From contig NZ_QXQB01000003.1 in the NCBI RefSeq assembly GCF_003605435.1, positions 124,001-188,000 on the forward strand: a stretch of DNA of 64,000 nucleotides, written 5' to 3'. Numbering within the stretch: position 1 is the stretch's first letter; every line of letters begins with the position of its first letter. Made by a program: the position numbers and the translations under genes. The notes under the pieces were generated by a model, which worked only from the letters and a program-made list of their open reading frames with translations, was not told the DNA's origin and did no database searches. Positions 1 through 8,324 of the stretch are shown piece after piece. The stretch is from Paenibacillus pinisoli. Lineage in GTDB: Bacteria > Bacillota > Bacilli > Paenibacillales > Paenibacillaceae.

Positions 1-297
1 CCCCAGCTGAATCGCTTGCTTGGCGTACCCGAAGTCCGCATGGCAGGTGAGAAAGATCGTCTCCGTCCGGGGATAATGCAGCCGCACCCATTCCAGCAGC
101 TCAAGACCGGTAGCCTGCGGCATCTCGATATCGCATAACAGGATATCTATCCTCTCTTGCCCGAATAAGGTCTTCGCCTGCTCTGCGCTATGCGCAGTGA
201 ATACCTTGCTTATGCCGATCGATTCCCACTGCACGCCCGACTTCAGCCCCTCCACCGCTATAAGCTCATCATCCACGATTAGAAGCTGACACATCAT
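1..297 (-). CDS. YesN-type response regulator, N-terminal part (cut by window edge)
   Basis: The first 99 codons form a receiver domain: acidic pair DD at residues 9-10, phospho-acceptor Asp near residue 56 in CDIEMP, and the beta-4 region FLTCHA. The rest, expected to end in an AraC-type DNA-binding domain, lies beyond the left edge. Two consecutive ATG codons at 292-297 follow a GGAGGAG ribosome site. The start overlaps the last 29 bases of the upstream kinase gene, so the two are translationally coupled and almost certainly partners. It would be phosphorylated by that kinase and activate a transporter or hydrolase operon outside the window (inference). Confidence 0.88.
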   Translation of the reverse strand, partial: MMCQLLIVDDELIAVEGLKSGVQWESIGISKVFTAHSAEQAKTLFGQERIDILLCDIEMPQATGLELLEWVRLHYPRTETIFLTCHADFGYAKQAIQLG

Positions 298-2053
298 TCT
301 TCTCCTCCTTAAGAGACGAATCCGCTCTGAGCGGTATGCCCAGCTCCACCACTGCCCCATGCGGCTCGTCATTATAACAATCCATCCACGACCGGTCCCC
401 GTATTGCAGCCGCAGCCGTTCCCGGGCATTCCACATGCCGATATGCTCGCCCTTCTCATCTACTTGCTGCTTGCCTGAGCGAATCGCTTCCAACGCCTCA
501 TCCGAGAAGCCGGGGCCATTGTCGCGCACCGACAGGATGACCGTCGGCTCCTCCTCCAGCCCGCTTAGCGAAGCTTCAATCGTCACCGTGTTCGTGCCGT
601 CCATCCGCACCGCATGCTTGACCACATTTTCCACGAAAGTCTGCAGAAGCAGCGGCGGCACTCTCGTCTCCTGCAAATAGTCCGGCACATCGATCTCAAT
701 CGCCAGCCGATGCGGGAACCTGAGCTGCTGGATTCGCAGGAAGTTGCGTACATGCTTCAGCTCGTCTCTCAATAGCACAAGAGATTGATTGCTTTGCAGC
801 GTATAGCGGAAATATTGGACCAGGCACATCGTCATCTCTTGAATAAGGCTGTACTGTTTCACTTGCGCCAGATTGTACACAATATTTAATGAGTTCATAA
901 AAAAATGGGGATTGATCTGCAGCTGAAGATGCTTCAGCTCCGCACGCTGCTTGCTGATCTGCTCTTCATAGATATGGATTTTCAATTCCTCAATCTGCGT
1001 AATCATATGATTGAAGGTCCGGTTCACCAGCTGGAATTCGTCCTGTACGGGAGACTCCTCAATTTTCGTGTTGAAATTGCCCTCTCCAATACGGCGCATC
1101 GCCTTGGTCATCTTCTGAAGCGGCAGCAGCAGCACCTTGCGAAGAAACCATAGGCTTAGCGGCAGCATAATAATCGCGATTATAATGACGACCCCGGCTG
1201 CCTTCGCCAAGTACGGGAGATTCTCCAAAATGAGCTTGTCCGGCACGACCGAAACCAGGCTGAAGCTTCCCTTCTGCGAGCTCTCGCCAACGACCAGATA
1301 CTCCTCATCCGTCCCGGACAAGTAGTGGCTGGCGAATCCCCGAGTAAAATCAAGACCGGCATGCGACAGCTCCTCCGTGCCGGATAGGATTTGACCCGCT
1401 CCATCCACAATAAGAGAAGCGCCGTTCTCACCCGCATGCATATCGCTAAGGGGCTTCAGCATCGATGCTGCCTTCACCCAGGCGCCGATATAAAGATTGC
1501 CCTCACCGAACAAGCGCAGGATATAGAATTCGCCATTCATCTGCTGCACGCGCCATTTGTTGTTCAGATGAGTCGGCTGCTCGGCCAGTCCGGCAGCAAG
1601 CTGCTCTACCGTTGCCCGCAGGTTGGTCAGCTCCTTGTAGCTCATTTCGCCGCGGAAGGTCTCTACGATATCCCCCCTTGGGATGGAATAGACAAAAAAA
1701 CCGTCAATATAGGGATAGACGATCAAATCCGAAGTCAGCCTGCGCGACACGCTGCTCTTCGCCATCATATAGTCATCCTCGGGACTGGCCTCTCCCATCG
1801 CCAGCAGGTTGGGCTCCGTCATCATCAAGCCCATCAAGTGGCGCTCCGCTTCGGAGAGCTGGTCATCCATCTGCTTCATGAAGACGGATACAAGATTTTT
1901 GTTCGAATTCGCAACCTGATTGTGAATGACATTGACGCTGTAGCGATTGTTATAGATCAACAGCGCAATCAATGGAATGGTAATGCATAGAAGGCCAAGC
2001 ACCAGCCTGACCCTAATCGTTTGCCATGGGATACCGCTTAACCGTCCCCTCAT
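269..2053 (-). CDS. YesM-type sensor histidine kinase
   Basis: 594 residues. Membrane segments at about 15-35 and 284-305 flank an extracytoplasmic sensor region of about 250 residues. HAMP follows (about 306-358), then the His_kinase (PF06580) core with QINPHF, phospho-acceptor His383, and a GHKL ATPase with N-box VENVVKHA (474-481) and DNGPG (511-515). The start ATG follows AAGGGTGA. This is a membrane kinase sensing an extracellular carbohydrate or its binding protein, by family precedent; the ligand cannot be read from the sequence. It overlaps the response-regulator gene and forms a two-gene unit with it. Confidence 0.93.
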   Translation of the reverse strand: MRGRLSGIPWQTIRVRLVLGLLCITIPLIALLIYNNRYSVNVIHNQVANSNKNLVSVFMKQMDDQLSEAERHLMGLMMTEPNLLAMGEASPEDDYMMAKSSVSRRLTSDLIVYPYIDGFFVYSIPRGDIVETFRGEMSYKELTNLRATVEQLAAGLAEQPTHLNNKWRVQQMNGEFYILRLFGEGNLYIGAWVKAASMLKPLSDMHAGENGASLIVDGAGQILSGTEELSHAGLDFTRGFASHYLSGTDEEYLVVGESSQKGSFSLVSVVPDKLILENLPYLAKAAGVVIIIAIIMLPLSLWFLRKVLLLPLQKMTKAMRRIGEGNFNTKIEESPVQDEFQLVNRTFNHMITQIEELKIHIYEEQISKQRAELKHLQLQINPHFFMNSLNIVYNLAQVKQYSLIQEMTMCLVQYFRYTLQSNQSLVLLRDELKHVRNFLRIQQLRFPHRLAIEIDVPDYLQETRVPPLLLQTFVENVVKHAVRMDGTNTVTIEASLSGLEEEPTVILSVRDNGPGFSDEALEAIRSGKQQVDEKGEHIGMWNARERLRLQYGDRSWMDCYNDEPHGAVVELGIPLRADSSLKEEKNDVSASNRG

Positions 2054-2292
2054 GCCATCACCCTTTTCATGTTCGGTTATCCGGCAGCTATCATTTTCCG
2101 CAAAATCGTCCTTCTATCCTAACGTCTCTGCTCATTATGAGCTACCCGCCATACGACTATTCAATAGTACTTTCACGACTCTCGCAGCGGCAAGAGACCT
2201 CCGGCGCCAATCTGCGCATGCCAAAAAGACGCAGTCCGCTGGCTCATAGCCATGCGAGAACACTGCGCCATACGTTCAAGGCCTGTACAACA

Positions 2293-2315
2293 AGCTTTCT
2301 ATAAGATAGGAAGCT
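2293..2315 (-). terminator. Weak hairpin after the ArsR gene
   Basis: Imperfect inverted repeat AGCTTTCTAT / ATAGGAAGCT with a 3-base loop lies just past the stop codon of the ArsR-family gene on the minus strand. The T-run behind it is poor (TTGTTGT), so termination is probably partial. Confidence 0.4.
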
Positions 2316-2322
2316 CCATCAT

Positions 2323-2679
2323 TCAATCTGCGGATTGTGCTTGCTCCGAGGTGATCGTACGATCCTTCTCTCCCGAGTTCTCGTAAGCTTCCAGAATGGA
2401 GGTGAGCAGCCCAGGGAATTTGGCCTCCAAATCCTCGGCGCGCAGCGAGATAAGCCGCTGCGTGCCGGCGCTTCGAACATAGATAATGCCGGCTTCCCTC
2501 AGCGTACGAACGTGATGGGATTGCGTGGACTTGGCCACAGGCAGCTCGAATTCGCCGCAGGCTCTCTCGCTCACACTCCGAAGCTGTGAGACAATCATAA
2601 GCCGGAGAGGATCGCTTAACGCATACAGCACGGAGGATAAGTGGATATCTGCACGGTCAGGATGCACTAATATTTTCAT
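2323..2679 (-). CDS. ArsR-family winged-helix repressor
   Basis: 118 residues when started at the ATG behind AGGGGG; an upstream in-frame extension exists but lacks a ribosome site. It has the ArsR/SmtB winged-helix fold with recognition region AKSTQSHHVRTLREAGI. There is no CxC pair in helix 3 of the ELCVC type, so metal sensing by that route is not supported. It lies head to head with an MFS exporter gene and an inverted repeat sits between them, so it most likely represses the exporter and perhaps itself. The inducer is unknown. Confidence 0.85.
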   Translation of the reverse strand: MKILVHPDRADIHLSSVLYALSDPLRLMIVSQLRSVSERACGEFELPVAKSTQSHHVRTLREAGIIYVRSAGTQRLISLRAEDLEAKFPGLLTSILEAYENSGEKDRTITSEQAQSAD

Positions 2680-2715
2680 GTCTATAGCCCCCTGTAAAAA
2701 AATCATAACGGATGA

Positions 2716-2744
2716 TTGCATTATAGCATAACGCGTGCTATCAT
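2716..2744 (+). promoter_or_regulatory. Promoter and ArsR operator for the MFS exporter
   Basis: A possible -35 TTGCAT (2716-2721) and a good -10 TATCAT (2739-2744) are spaced 17 bases. An inverted repeat ATAGCA-N7-TGCTAT at 2723-2741 fills the spacer and touches the -10, the placement expected for repression. Assignment to the divergent ArsR protein is inference from position. Confidence 0.55.
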
Positions 2745-2791
2745 TCTATTATTCGATAACAATCGAACTTTAAAACTCGGAGGTGAACCCC

Positions 2792-4159
2792 TTGATTCAA
2801 ACAACTCATGATCCGGCTGTGCCGCAATCGATGAAGGAAGGCGCAGTGCTTGGACTGCTCGGCATTACGATCGTTGTCGTCATTATGAATACGATGATGT
2901 TCAATCTGGCCCTGCCTGATGTGGCGGAAGCCTTCCAGCTGTCGGCGTCCTCGACATCTTGGATCGTAACGGGGTACTCCATCGTCTTTGCGATCTCATC
3001 CATTACGTACAGCCGGCTGGCTGACTTCGTGCCGATCCGCAGGCTGTTCATCATCGGCATCATGTCACTCAGCCTGGCGGCTATCGCCGGCATATTCAGC
3101 AACAGCTTCCTGATGCTGATCAGCGCGCGCATTGTTCAAGCCTCGGGCGCAGGCGCGATTCCCGCCCTGGCGCTGGTCCTCATCTCCCGTTATATACCGC
3201 TTGAGCGGAGAGGGAAAGCGATGGCTCTTGTGATGTCCTCGGTATCCTTAGGTCTCGGCCTTGGTCCTGTAGTGGGGGGAGCCGTAGTAGAATACTTGGG
3301 CTGGCACATCCTATTCGTGCTGACAGCCGTTACGATTCTGCTTGTCCCGCTATATATGGCTTATATCCCGAGGGAAGAGATGAAGAAAGGCTCCTTCGAC
3401 GCCCTTGGCGCCATCTTCATCGGCGGCGGAACGACAGGGCTGCTTCTGTTCCTGACGAGCCAATCCTTTATCGCATTGATTATCGGACTCGCATCCTTAA
3501 TTTTGTTTATTGTGCGCATCCGCACCGCGGCCAATCCGTTCGTCCTGCCGTCGCTCTTCCGCAACCGCTCGTATTTGATTCTCGGCGGAGTCGGCATTGC
3601 CGCTTACCTCTGCAGCTTTGCGACGCTGTTCTTGATGCCGCAAATTCTTGTGAAGCAATACGGTCTAAGCGCCATTGAAGCAGGACTGATTATCTTCCCT
3701 GGCTCCATGCTCGCGATGTTCGTATCCAGACGAGTAGGACAATATATCGATACGCAGGGCAACGCATCGATCATCCGCTATATCCCGCTGTTCTTGCTTG
3801 CCGCGGTCGTGCTGTTCGCCTTGTTCGAAGGCCTGTCTTATTGGGCTATCCTGTTCATCTATATGCTGCTCAGCACGAGCTTTACGATTCTGTCCAGCAG
3901 CGTCTCGAACGAGATGTCCCGTATTCTGGAGCCGTCCCAGATCGGCTCTGGGCTTGGCTTGTTCCAGCTCTTGCAGTTTTTCAGCGGCGCCTTCGGCGTG
4001 GCGATATCGGCAAGTGCGCTGGTATGGCAGAAGAACCTGTCTCTCTCCCATGCCTACAGCAATATCTATTGGGGATTGACCGTCGTCGTGCTGGCGGCTA
4101 TCGCTTGCTCGATGCTATACTTCAGAAGCGCATTTCGCAATCCGCAGGTCCAATCTTAA
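2792..4159 (+). CDS. MFS drug-type exporter (DHA2/TetL-like)
   Basis: 455 residues, about 14 predicted membrane segments. A motif-A-like stretch SRLADFVPIRR and an antiporter motif-C stretch GLGLGPVVGGAV mark an H+-coupled exporter of the 14-helix group (Tet(L)/NorB-like); the substrate cannot be told from sequence. Start chosen as TTG at 2792 because GGAGGTGA lies 8 bases upstream; a GTG at 2783 falls inside that ribosome site. Divergent from an ArsR-family repressor, so expression is probably induced by a toxic compound. A strong hairpin follows the stop codon. Confidence 0.88.
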   Translation: MIQTTHDPAVPQSMKEGAVLGLLGITIVVVIMNTMMFNLALPDVAEAFQLSASSTSWIVTGYSIVFAISSITYSRLADFVPIRRLFIIGIMSLSLAAIAGIFSNSFLMLISARIVQASGAGAIPALALVLISRYIPLERRGKAMALVMSSVSLGLGLGPVVGGAVVEYLGWHILFVLTAVTILLVPLYMAYIPREEMKKGSFDALGAIFIGGGTTGLLLFLTSQSFIALIIGLASLILFIVRIRTAANPFVLPSLFRNRSYLILGGVGIAAYLCSFATLFLMPQILVKQYGLSAIEAGLIIFPGSMLAMFVSRRVGQYIDTQGNASIIRYIPLFLLAAVVLFALFEGLSYWAILFIYMLLSTSFTILSSSVSNEMSRILEPSQIGSGLGLFQLLQFFSGAFGVAISASALVWQKNLSLSHAYSNIYWGLTVVVLAAIACSMLYFRSAFRNPQVQS

Positions 4160-4175
4160 ATGCCTGCAGAACCCA

Positions 4176-4216
4176 AAAGCCCAAGCTAATCGCCTCCCGG
4201 CGGCTGCTTGGGCTTT
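4176..4216. terminator. Bidirectional terminator
   Basis: AAAGCCCAAGC and its exact complement GCTTGGGCTTT, loop of 19 bases, between the convergent MFS and lipoprotein genes. Confidence 0.8.
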
Positions 4217-4232
4217 CTGGTTCCTGGTACAG

Positions 4233-4808
4233 TCAAGATTGCAAAGAATCTTGCACATAATCAAGGGCCCGAATGTATCCGCTGGCAAGTACAGCCTTAT
4301 TCTCTGCATGAATCGCTTGAATCTCGATGGCATCAGACTCGGCTAAGCGAACCCCGGTATCTTCATCCAGCAAGCCGGCTGCTGCTGGAATCGAGATCGA
4401 TACACTGCCTTTATGCCATGCTGAAGGCTCCAAGGCAGTAGGTTCCGCCAAGTCTCCGTTTACGCGGAGATGCTCCAATCCGATCAGTTCTCTCCACTTG
4501 CCATCATGAATGAAGATTTCAACATATACATTCTCCGCTGCGGCTGCTTCATTCCCAAGCAGATACTCGAACGTTACAAGCTTATCCTTGCCGTCAATGT
4601 CTATGATTGTTGCTTTCAATTGATCTTGGACAAATCGTATAGCTTCCTCTGCTGCGTCAGCTTCTGGAAGCTCAGCTTCGAGCTCATCTTGTACAACCTC
4701 TTTATGTTCGTCCGCTTTATAGTCTGGATAAGTATCCTTGCTTTCTTCATTCGCGCAGCCCCACAGCAATCCTGCAACGATCATCACTAGCGCCAGCTTG
4801 CCGAACAT
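4233..4808 (-). CDS. Putative lipoprotein of unknown function
   Basis: 191 residues. A short hydrophobic signal peptide ends in lipobox LLWGC (Cys18), followed by an acidic linker rich in Asp and Glu. The remainder (about 50-190) looks like a beta-rich soluble domain outside the membrane, with segments such as VYVEIFIHDGKW and SVSISIPAAAGL. I do not recognise the family. It stands alone between the MFS terminator and the end of a sugar permease gene read in the same direction 97 bases upstream, where no convincing terminator is visible, so read-through is possible. Confidence 0.75.
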   Translation of the reverse strand: MFGKLALVMIVAGLLWGCANEESKDTYPDYKADEHKEVVQDELEAELPEADAAEEAIRFVQDQLKATIIDIDGKDKLVTFEYLLGNEAAAAENVYVEIFIHDGKWRELIGLEHLRVNGDLAEPTALEPSAWHKGSVSISIPAAAGLLDEDTGVRLAESDAIEIQAIHAENKAVLASGYIRALDYVQDSLQS

Positions 4809-4905
4809 GAATATACAACCTCCGCTTCGTACTTGGCTTCACTTCTTATTAAGCCATACAAAGGGAAAAATTGTAAAGCGTCTTCAACTCTTATCGCCAA
4901 ATAAC

Positions 4906-5724
4906 CTACCCCTTCACCGCTCCCATCGTAATCCCCTGCGTGAATGACTTCTGGAAGAGCACGAAGATGGCGATCATCGGCACGGACGCAATGGCCGCGC
5001 CTGCCATCAGCACGCCGTATGGCGTCGTGTATTCCCCTTGAAGCGTCGCAACGCCAAGCGGCAGCGTCATCATCGGCGTCGAGCGCGTTAGGATCAGCTG
5101 GCTGAAGTAATCGTTCCAGCCATTAATGAAAGTAAAGATCGCAAGCGCGCCCATGGCCGGCTTCAGCAACGGCAAAACAATGTTGTAGAATAGCCGAAGC
5201 TCCGAGCAGCCGTCAATCTTGGCAGCCTCGATTAGTTCGCTTGGAATCGTCTGGGCGAATTGCTTCATTAAGAAGACACCGAACGGCCATCCTATAGCCG
5301 GAAGAATCAGACCATGATAGGTGTCGACCCAGCCGAAGTCGGCCAGCATCGTGAACAGCGGTACCAGAATGACCTGCTTCGGCAGGGCCATTGCCGCCAC
5401 GAACAAGGTGAAGATGATGACGCGGCCGGGAAAAGATTTTTTGGCAAGCACATACCCTGCCAGCGAGGCAGCCAGACAGACGCCGATCATCTCGCAGGAT
5501 GCGATGAAGAAGCTGTTGAACGTCCAGCGCCATACCGGATTTTTGAACAGATCGGCGAAGTTTTGCAAGGTCGGCTCAAGCGGGAACCATTCCGGCGGGA
5601 TCGCCACCGCCACAGTCTGGATCTTAAAGGCGCCCGTCACAATCCAATAGAAGGGAAAGATGAACAGCAGCGCAAATAAAATGACAAGCCCATTGGAGAT
5701 GACGGGACTTCTGTTTGTTTTCAT
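4906..5724 (-). CDS. Carbohydrate ABC permease, MalG type
   Basis: 272 residues with six predicted membrane segments. The cytoplasmic EAA loop reads EAAKIDGCSELRLFYNIVLP, the contact site for the ATPase, and the C-terminus ends TMGAVKG, typical of MalG-type CUT1 permeases. Third and last gene of the binding-protein/permease/permease operon; no ATPase gene is present, so a shared MsmX-type ATPase encoded elsewhere is expected (family knowledge). Imports a sugar or oligosaccharide of unknown identity. Its start lies 11 bases after the partner permease stop. Confidence 0.92.
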   Translation of the reverse strand: MKTNRSPVISNGLVILFALLFIFPFYWIVTGAFKIQTVAVAIPPEWFPLEPTLQNFADLFKNPVWRWTFNSFFIASCEMIGVCLAASLAGYVLAKKSFPGRVIIFTLFVAAMALPKQVILVPLFTMLADFGWVDTYHGLILPAIGWPFGVFLMKQFAQTIPSELIEAAKIDGCSELRLFYNIVLPLLKPAMGALAIFTFINGWNDYFSQLILTRSTPMMTLPLGVATLQGEYTTPYGVLMAGAAIASVPMIAIFVLFQKSFTQGITMGAVKG

Positions 5725-5735
5725 CGATATCCTCC

Positions 5736-6632
5736 TTAATACTCCACGTCGCTGCCGAGATATTTGAATTGGATAATAGAGATGATGCCGATCACGATCG
5801 CCAGAATGACGCCCATCGCTGAAGCGAGACCGAAGCTGCCCAGCATAAAGGCTTGCTCGTATACGCCGTACATGACGGTCGAGGTCTCATACATCGGGCC
5901 TCCGGAGGTCAGCAATTGAATAATGGCGAACACCTGGAACGAATTGATCGTCGTGATGACGATAATGTACAGGTTGGTCGGCATGAGCATGGGCCATATA
6001 ATTTTGCGGAAAATTTGGCCGGAGCTGGCCCGGTCGATCTGGGCAGCCTCGATATAGGATGCGGGAATGTTGCCGAGCGAAGCGACATACAAAATGATCG
6101 GCTGGCCGACGGAGGTCGTGATCAGCACCAGAATAATGGACAGCAAGGCAGTCCGGGGTTCGCCCAGCCATGCAATCGGCTCCGCTCCGAAGAAGCCCGT
6201 AATATAGTTGAGAATCCCATAGTTGGGATGATAGATCGATGCCCATACCACCGTTATGCTCACAACCGACGAGACGGCGGGCAAGTAGAAGATGCCCCTG
6301 AACAAGGAGCGCAGCCACTCCGACTTCCGATAGATCGTCATTGCTACGAAGATGGAGAACGAGATGACGACAGGGACCGCGATGATGACAATCATCACTG
6401 TATTGCGCATCGACTTGATAAAGGTCTCATCCTGGAACAAATGTTTGTAATTGGCCAGCCCGACAAAATCGAATTGGCTAAGCGTATAGTTAAAAAAGCT
6501 GATATAGACGCCCTTCAGCATCGGGTAAGCTACGAACAGCAGAAAAAATCCCATCGCGGGCAGCAGGAACAGATAGCTCATCAGCCAGTCGCGCCATACG
6601 TAGCGTTTCACTCTTATGATGGAAGACAACAT
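5736..6632 (-). CDS. Carbohydrate ABC permease, MalF type
   Basis: 298 residues, six predicted membrane segments and the EAA loop EAAQIDRASSGQIFRKIIWP near residues 195-215. MalF-like partner of the following MalG-type permease in a CUT1 sugar importer. It is separated from the binding-protein gene by a strong hairpin, which likely lowers its expression relative to the binding protein. Confidence 0.92.
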   Translation of the reverse strand: MLSSIIRVKRYVWRDWLMSYLFLLPAMGFFLLFVAYPMLKGVYISFFNYTLSQFDFVGLANYKHLFQDETFIKSMRNTVMIVIIAVPVVISFSIFVAMTIYRKSEWLRSLFRGIFYLPAVSSVVSITVVWASIYHPNYGILNYITGFFGAEPIAWLGEPRTALLSIILVLITTSVGQPIILYVASLGNIPASYIEAAQIDRASSGQIFRKIIWPMLMPTNLYIIVITTINSFQVFAIIQLLTSGGPMYETSTVMYGVYEQAFMLGSFGLASAMGVILAIVIGIISIIQFKYLGSDVEY

Positions 6633-6660
6633 GCGGACTTCCTCCTTCTGCAGTTATGGC

Positions 6661-6692
6661 AAGGAGCAGCGCGGGTAAGCACGCTGCTCCTT
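6661..6692 (-). promoter_or_regulatory. Intercistronic hairpin between binding-protein and permease genes
   Basis: AAGGAGCAGCG and CGCTGCTCCTT form a perfect 11-bp stem with a 10-base loop. It has no T-run on the coding strand, so it fits an mRNA 3'-end stabiliser or partial attenuator rather than a full terminator. Confidence 0.65.
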
Positions 6693-6699
6693 CCGTTTC

Positions 6700-8094
6700 T
6701 TATGATTGCGCCTTCGCCTTGCCGATCGCTTCATTCGCCTTGGCGGCAAAAGCGTCCAGCGCTTCCTTGCCCGACACCGCGCCAAGCAAAGCGCGCTGCA
6801 GCTCAGGGAACCAGAAGGTGCGGATTTCGGCAAATCCGTCGGCTATGGTAGGAGGGTCTGTGATGAACTGGCGGGCCAGCTCCGCATATTCATATTCCGC
6901 ATCGTCGTATAGTCCCGTTATGGAGCTGCGCGCAGACAAGCCGCCGGTCTGAATCAGATTTTTGCGTCCCCACTCCGGATCATTGGCAATGAAATCGATC
7001 AGCTTCTTCGCAGCTGCAATCTTGGCATCATTGCCGTTGTTGAAGATCGCCATCCCGCCGAGATAAGGCTCCAGCTTCGGCGGGGAGCCGTCCAGCGTCG
7101 GGAATGGCAACAGCACTTCCTCGAACTCCGCTTTCTTGTTCGGGACATTCTGCGCCTTAAGCACTGCCGAATAGTTGATGGTAAAGGCCAGCTTGCCTTG
7201 CAGGAACAGGTCGTTCACATCTCCTGCGGCAAGGGAGGAGGAGCCGCCCACGACAAGCTTGTCCTTCTGCGCCTGCACAATCCAGTCCAGCGCCGCGGCT
7301 GCTTCGTCGGTATTGATCGCAACCGCGCTGTTGTCTTCGTTCAGGAAGCGGGATACGCCCAGGTTAGCGAGGTAAGCGCGCGTGCCTTGATCGCCCGCCT
7401 GGCTCTTCGCGAAGAAGCCGGACGGAATGACATCAGGCGCGTTCTCCTTCACCGCTTGCAGCGCCAGCTTGTATTCCTCGAATGTCCAGGTGCGGTCAGG
7501 GCGGTCAAGCGGAAGCAGGTCCAGCTTGCCGATCTTCTCGAATACCGTCTTGTTGACCGCCATCATGAAAGGCGCTGTGTTGATCGGATACATATACGTC
7601 TTATCCCCAACCATGGACTGCTTCCACAGTGCAGGGGAGATATCGCCGCGTACCTCGCTAGTAATCATATCGTCCAGGGGTGCCAGCAGCTCCTTTTTGC
7701 CCCAGTCGATAATGCGTCCCGGTGCGTCATAGATCACGTCAGGTGCCGAATTCGTGGCGATGGCCACATTCAGCTTCTGCGGTCCCCCGTCGAACGTAAT
7801 CATCTCCAGCTTTACTTTGATTTCCGGATGCTTCTCGTTGAATGCTTTAATAATCTCTTTCTCATATTTCCCGACCTCTCCGTCCAGCGTCTGATAGCTT
7901 GGGAAGTTCCACCAAGTAATCTCGACCGGCTCGGCTTTGGCCGGCTCTTCGGAAGGCTGGCTGGTCGGTTCAGGCTGCGAGGAAGCCTCTTTCGTCGGCT
8001 TCGGTTCACCATTGCCGGAGCTGCATGCCGAGATCAGCGTGAGAAGAAGCGTCATAATCAAGCCAAGCGCAAGCCATTTGCTTTTTGCTGCCAT
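6700..8094 (-). CDS. Sugar ABC transporter substrate-binding lipoprotein (family 1)
   Basis: 464 residues. Signal peptide with lipobox ISACS, a low-complexity linker rich in Pro, Glu and Ser, then a family-1 extracellular solute-binding fold (VEITWWNFPSYQ start, APDVIYDAPG, GKLAFTINYSA). It captures the sugar outside the membrane for the two downstream permeases. Start taken at the ATG behind GGGGGA; a longer in-frame start has no ribosome site. Divergent from a YesN/YesM pair that is the likely activator. A cre-like sequence sits just upstream of the start. Confidence 0.92.
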   Translation of the reverse strand: MAAKSKWLALGLIMTLLLTLISACSSGNGEPKPTKEASSQPEPTSQPSEEPAKAEPVEITWWNFPSYQTLDGEVGKYEKEIIKAFNEKHPEIKVKLEMITFDGGPQKLNVAIATNSAPDVIYDAPGRIIDWGKKELLAPLDDMITSEVRGDISPALWKQSMVGDKTYMYPINTAPFMMAVNKTVFEKIGKLDLLPLDRPDRTWTFEEYKLALQAVKENAPDVIPSGFFAKSQAGDQGTRAYLANLGVSRFLNEDNSAVAINTDEAAAALDWIVQAQKDKLVVGGSSSLAAGDVNDLFLQGKLAFTINYSAVLKAQNVPNKKAEFEEVLLPFPTLDGSPPKLEPYLGGMAIFNNGNDAKIAAAKKLIDFIANDPEWGRKNLIQTGGLSARSSITGLYDDAEYEYAELARQFITDPPTIADGFAEIRTFWFPELQRALLGAVSGKEALDAFAAKANEAIGKAKAQS

Positions 8095-8130
8095 TTCATT
8101 TCCCCCGATTCGATGATTTATGGAAGAACG

Positions 8131-8144
8131 TGTCAACGTTTACT
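8131..8144. promoter_or_regulatory. Candidate cre (CcpA) site
   Basis: Read on the minus strand, AGTAAACGTTGACA matches the catabolite-responsive consensus TGWAANCGNTNWCA at all fixed positions except the first. It lies 37-50 bases upstream of the binding-protein start codon, suggesting glucose repression of this sugar importer. Confidence 0.45.
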
Positions 8145-8281
8145 TCCGTGCATCAAGCATAGACTACGTCGCAAGGAATGGAGAATCCCTATCCTTTTAC
8201 ATTCATGGGCCAATTTTGACCTCTTGCTTAAAAACGGCTAAAGCGGCATCCTTATCCGATGTATGCGCTTTATAATTCCGT

Positions 8282-8287
8282 TATAAT
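8282..8287 (+). promoter_or_regulatory. Possible -10 element for the response-regulator/kinase pair
   Basis: A perfect TATAAT 38 bases before the regulator start; another TATAAT lies at 8271-8276. No convincing -35 is visible for either. Confidence 0.35.
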
Positions 8288-8324
8288 GGACATATTCCAC
8301 ATCATTATCCCTTAGGAGAATGTT

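Noticed and set aside
1391..1990. A 199-residue plus-strand frame opposite the first YesM kinase.
   Set aside because: Shadow of the kinase codons; no ribosome site and no recognisable domain.
2130..2142. 13-bp palindrome GCTCATTATGAGC in the gap between the first kinase and the ArsR gene.
   Set aside because: Short, isolated and without a promoter in clear register; insufficient to call an operator.
2323..2679. Metal-sensing ArsR (arsenic, zinc or cadmium resistance) with a metal exporter.
   Set aside because: No cysteine pair in the usual helix, and the neighbour is a DHA2-type MFS protein rather than ArsB or a P-type ATPase.
5853..6851. A 332-residue plus-strand frame opposite the MalF-type permease.
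   Set aside because: Composition rich in Arg, His, Gln and Asp is typical of antisense reading of a membrane protein; no family resemblance.
7198..8241. A 347-residue plus-strand frame opposite the sugar-binding protein.
   Set aside because: Antisense shadow; the minus-strand gene has lipobox, ribosome site and family motifs.
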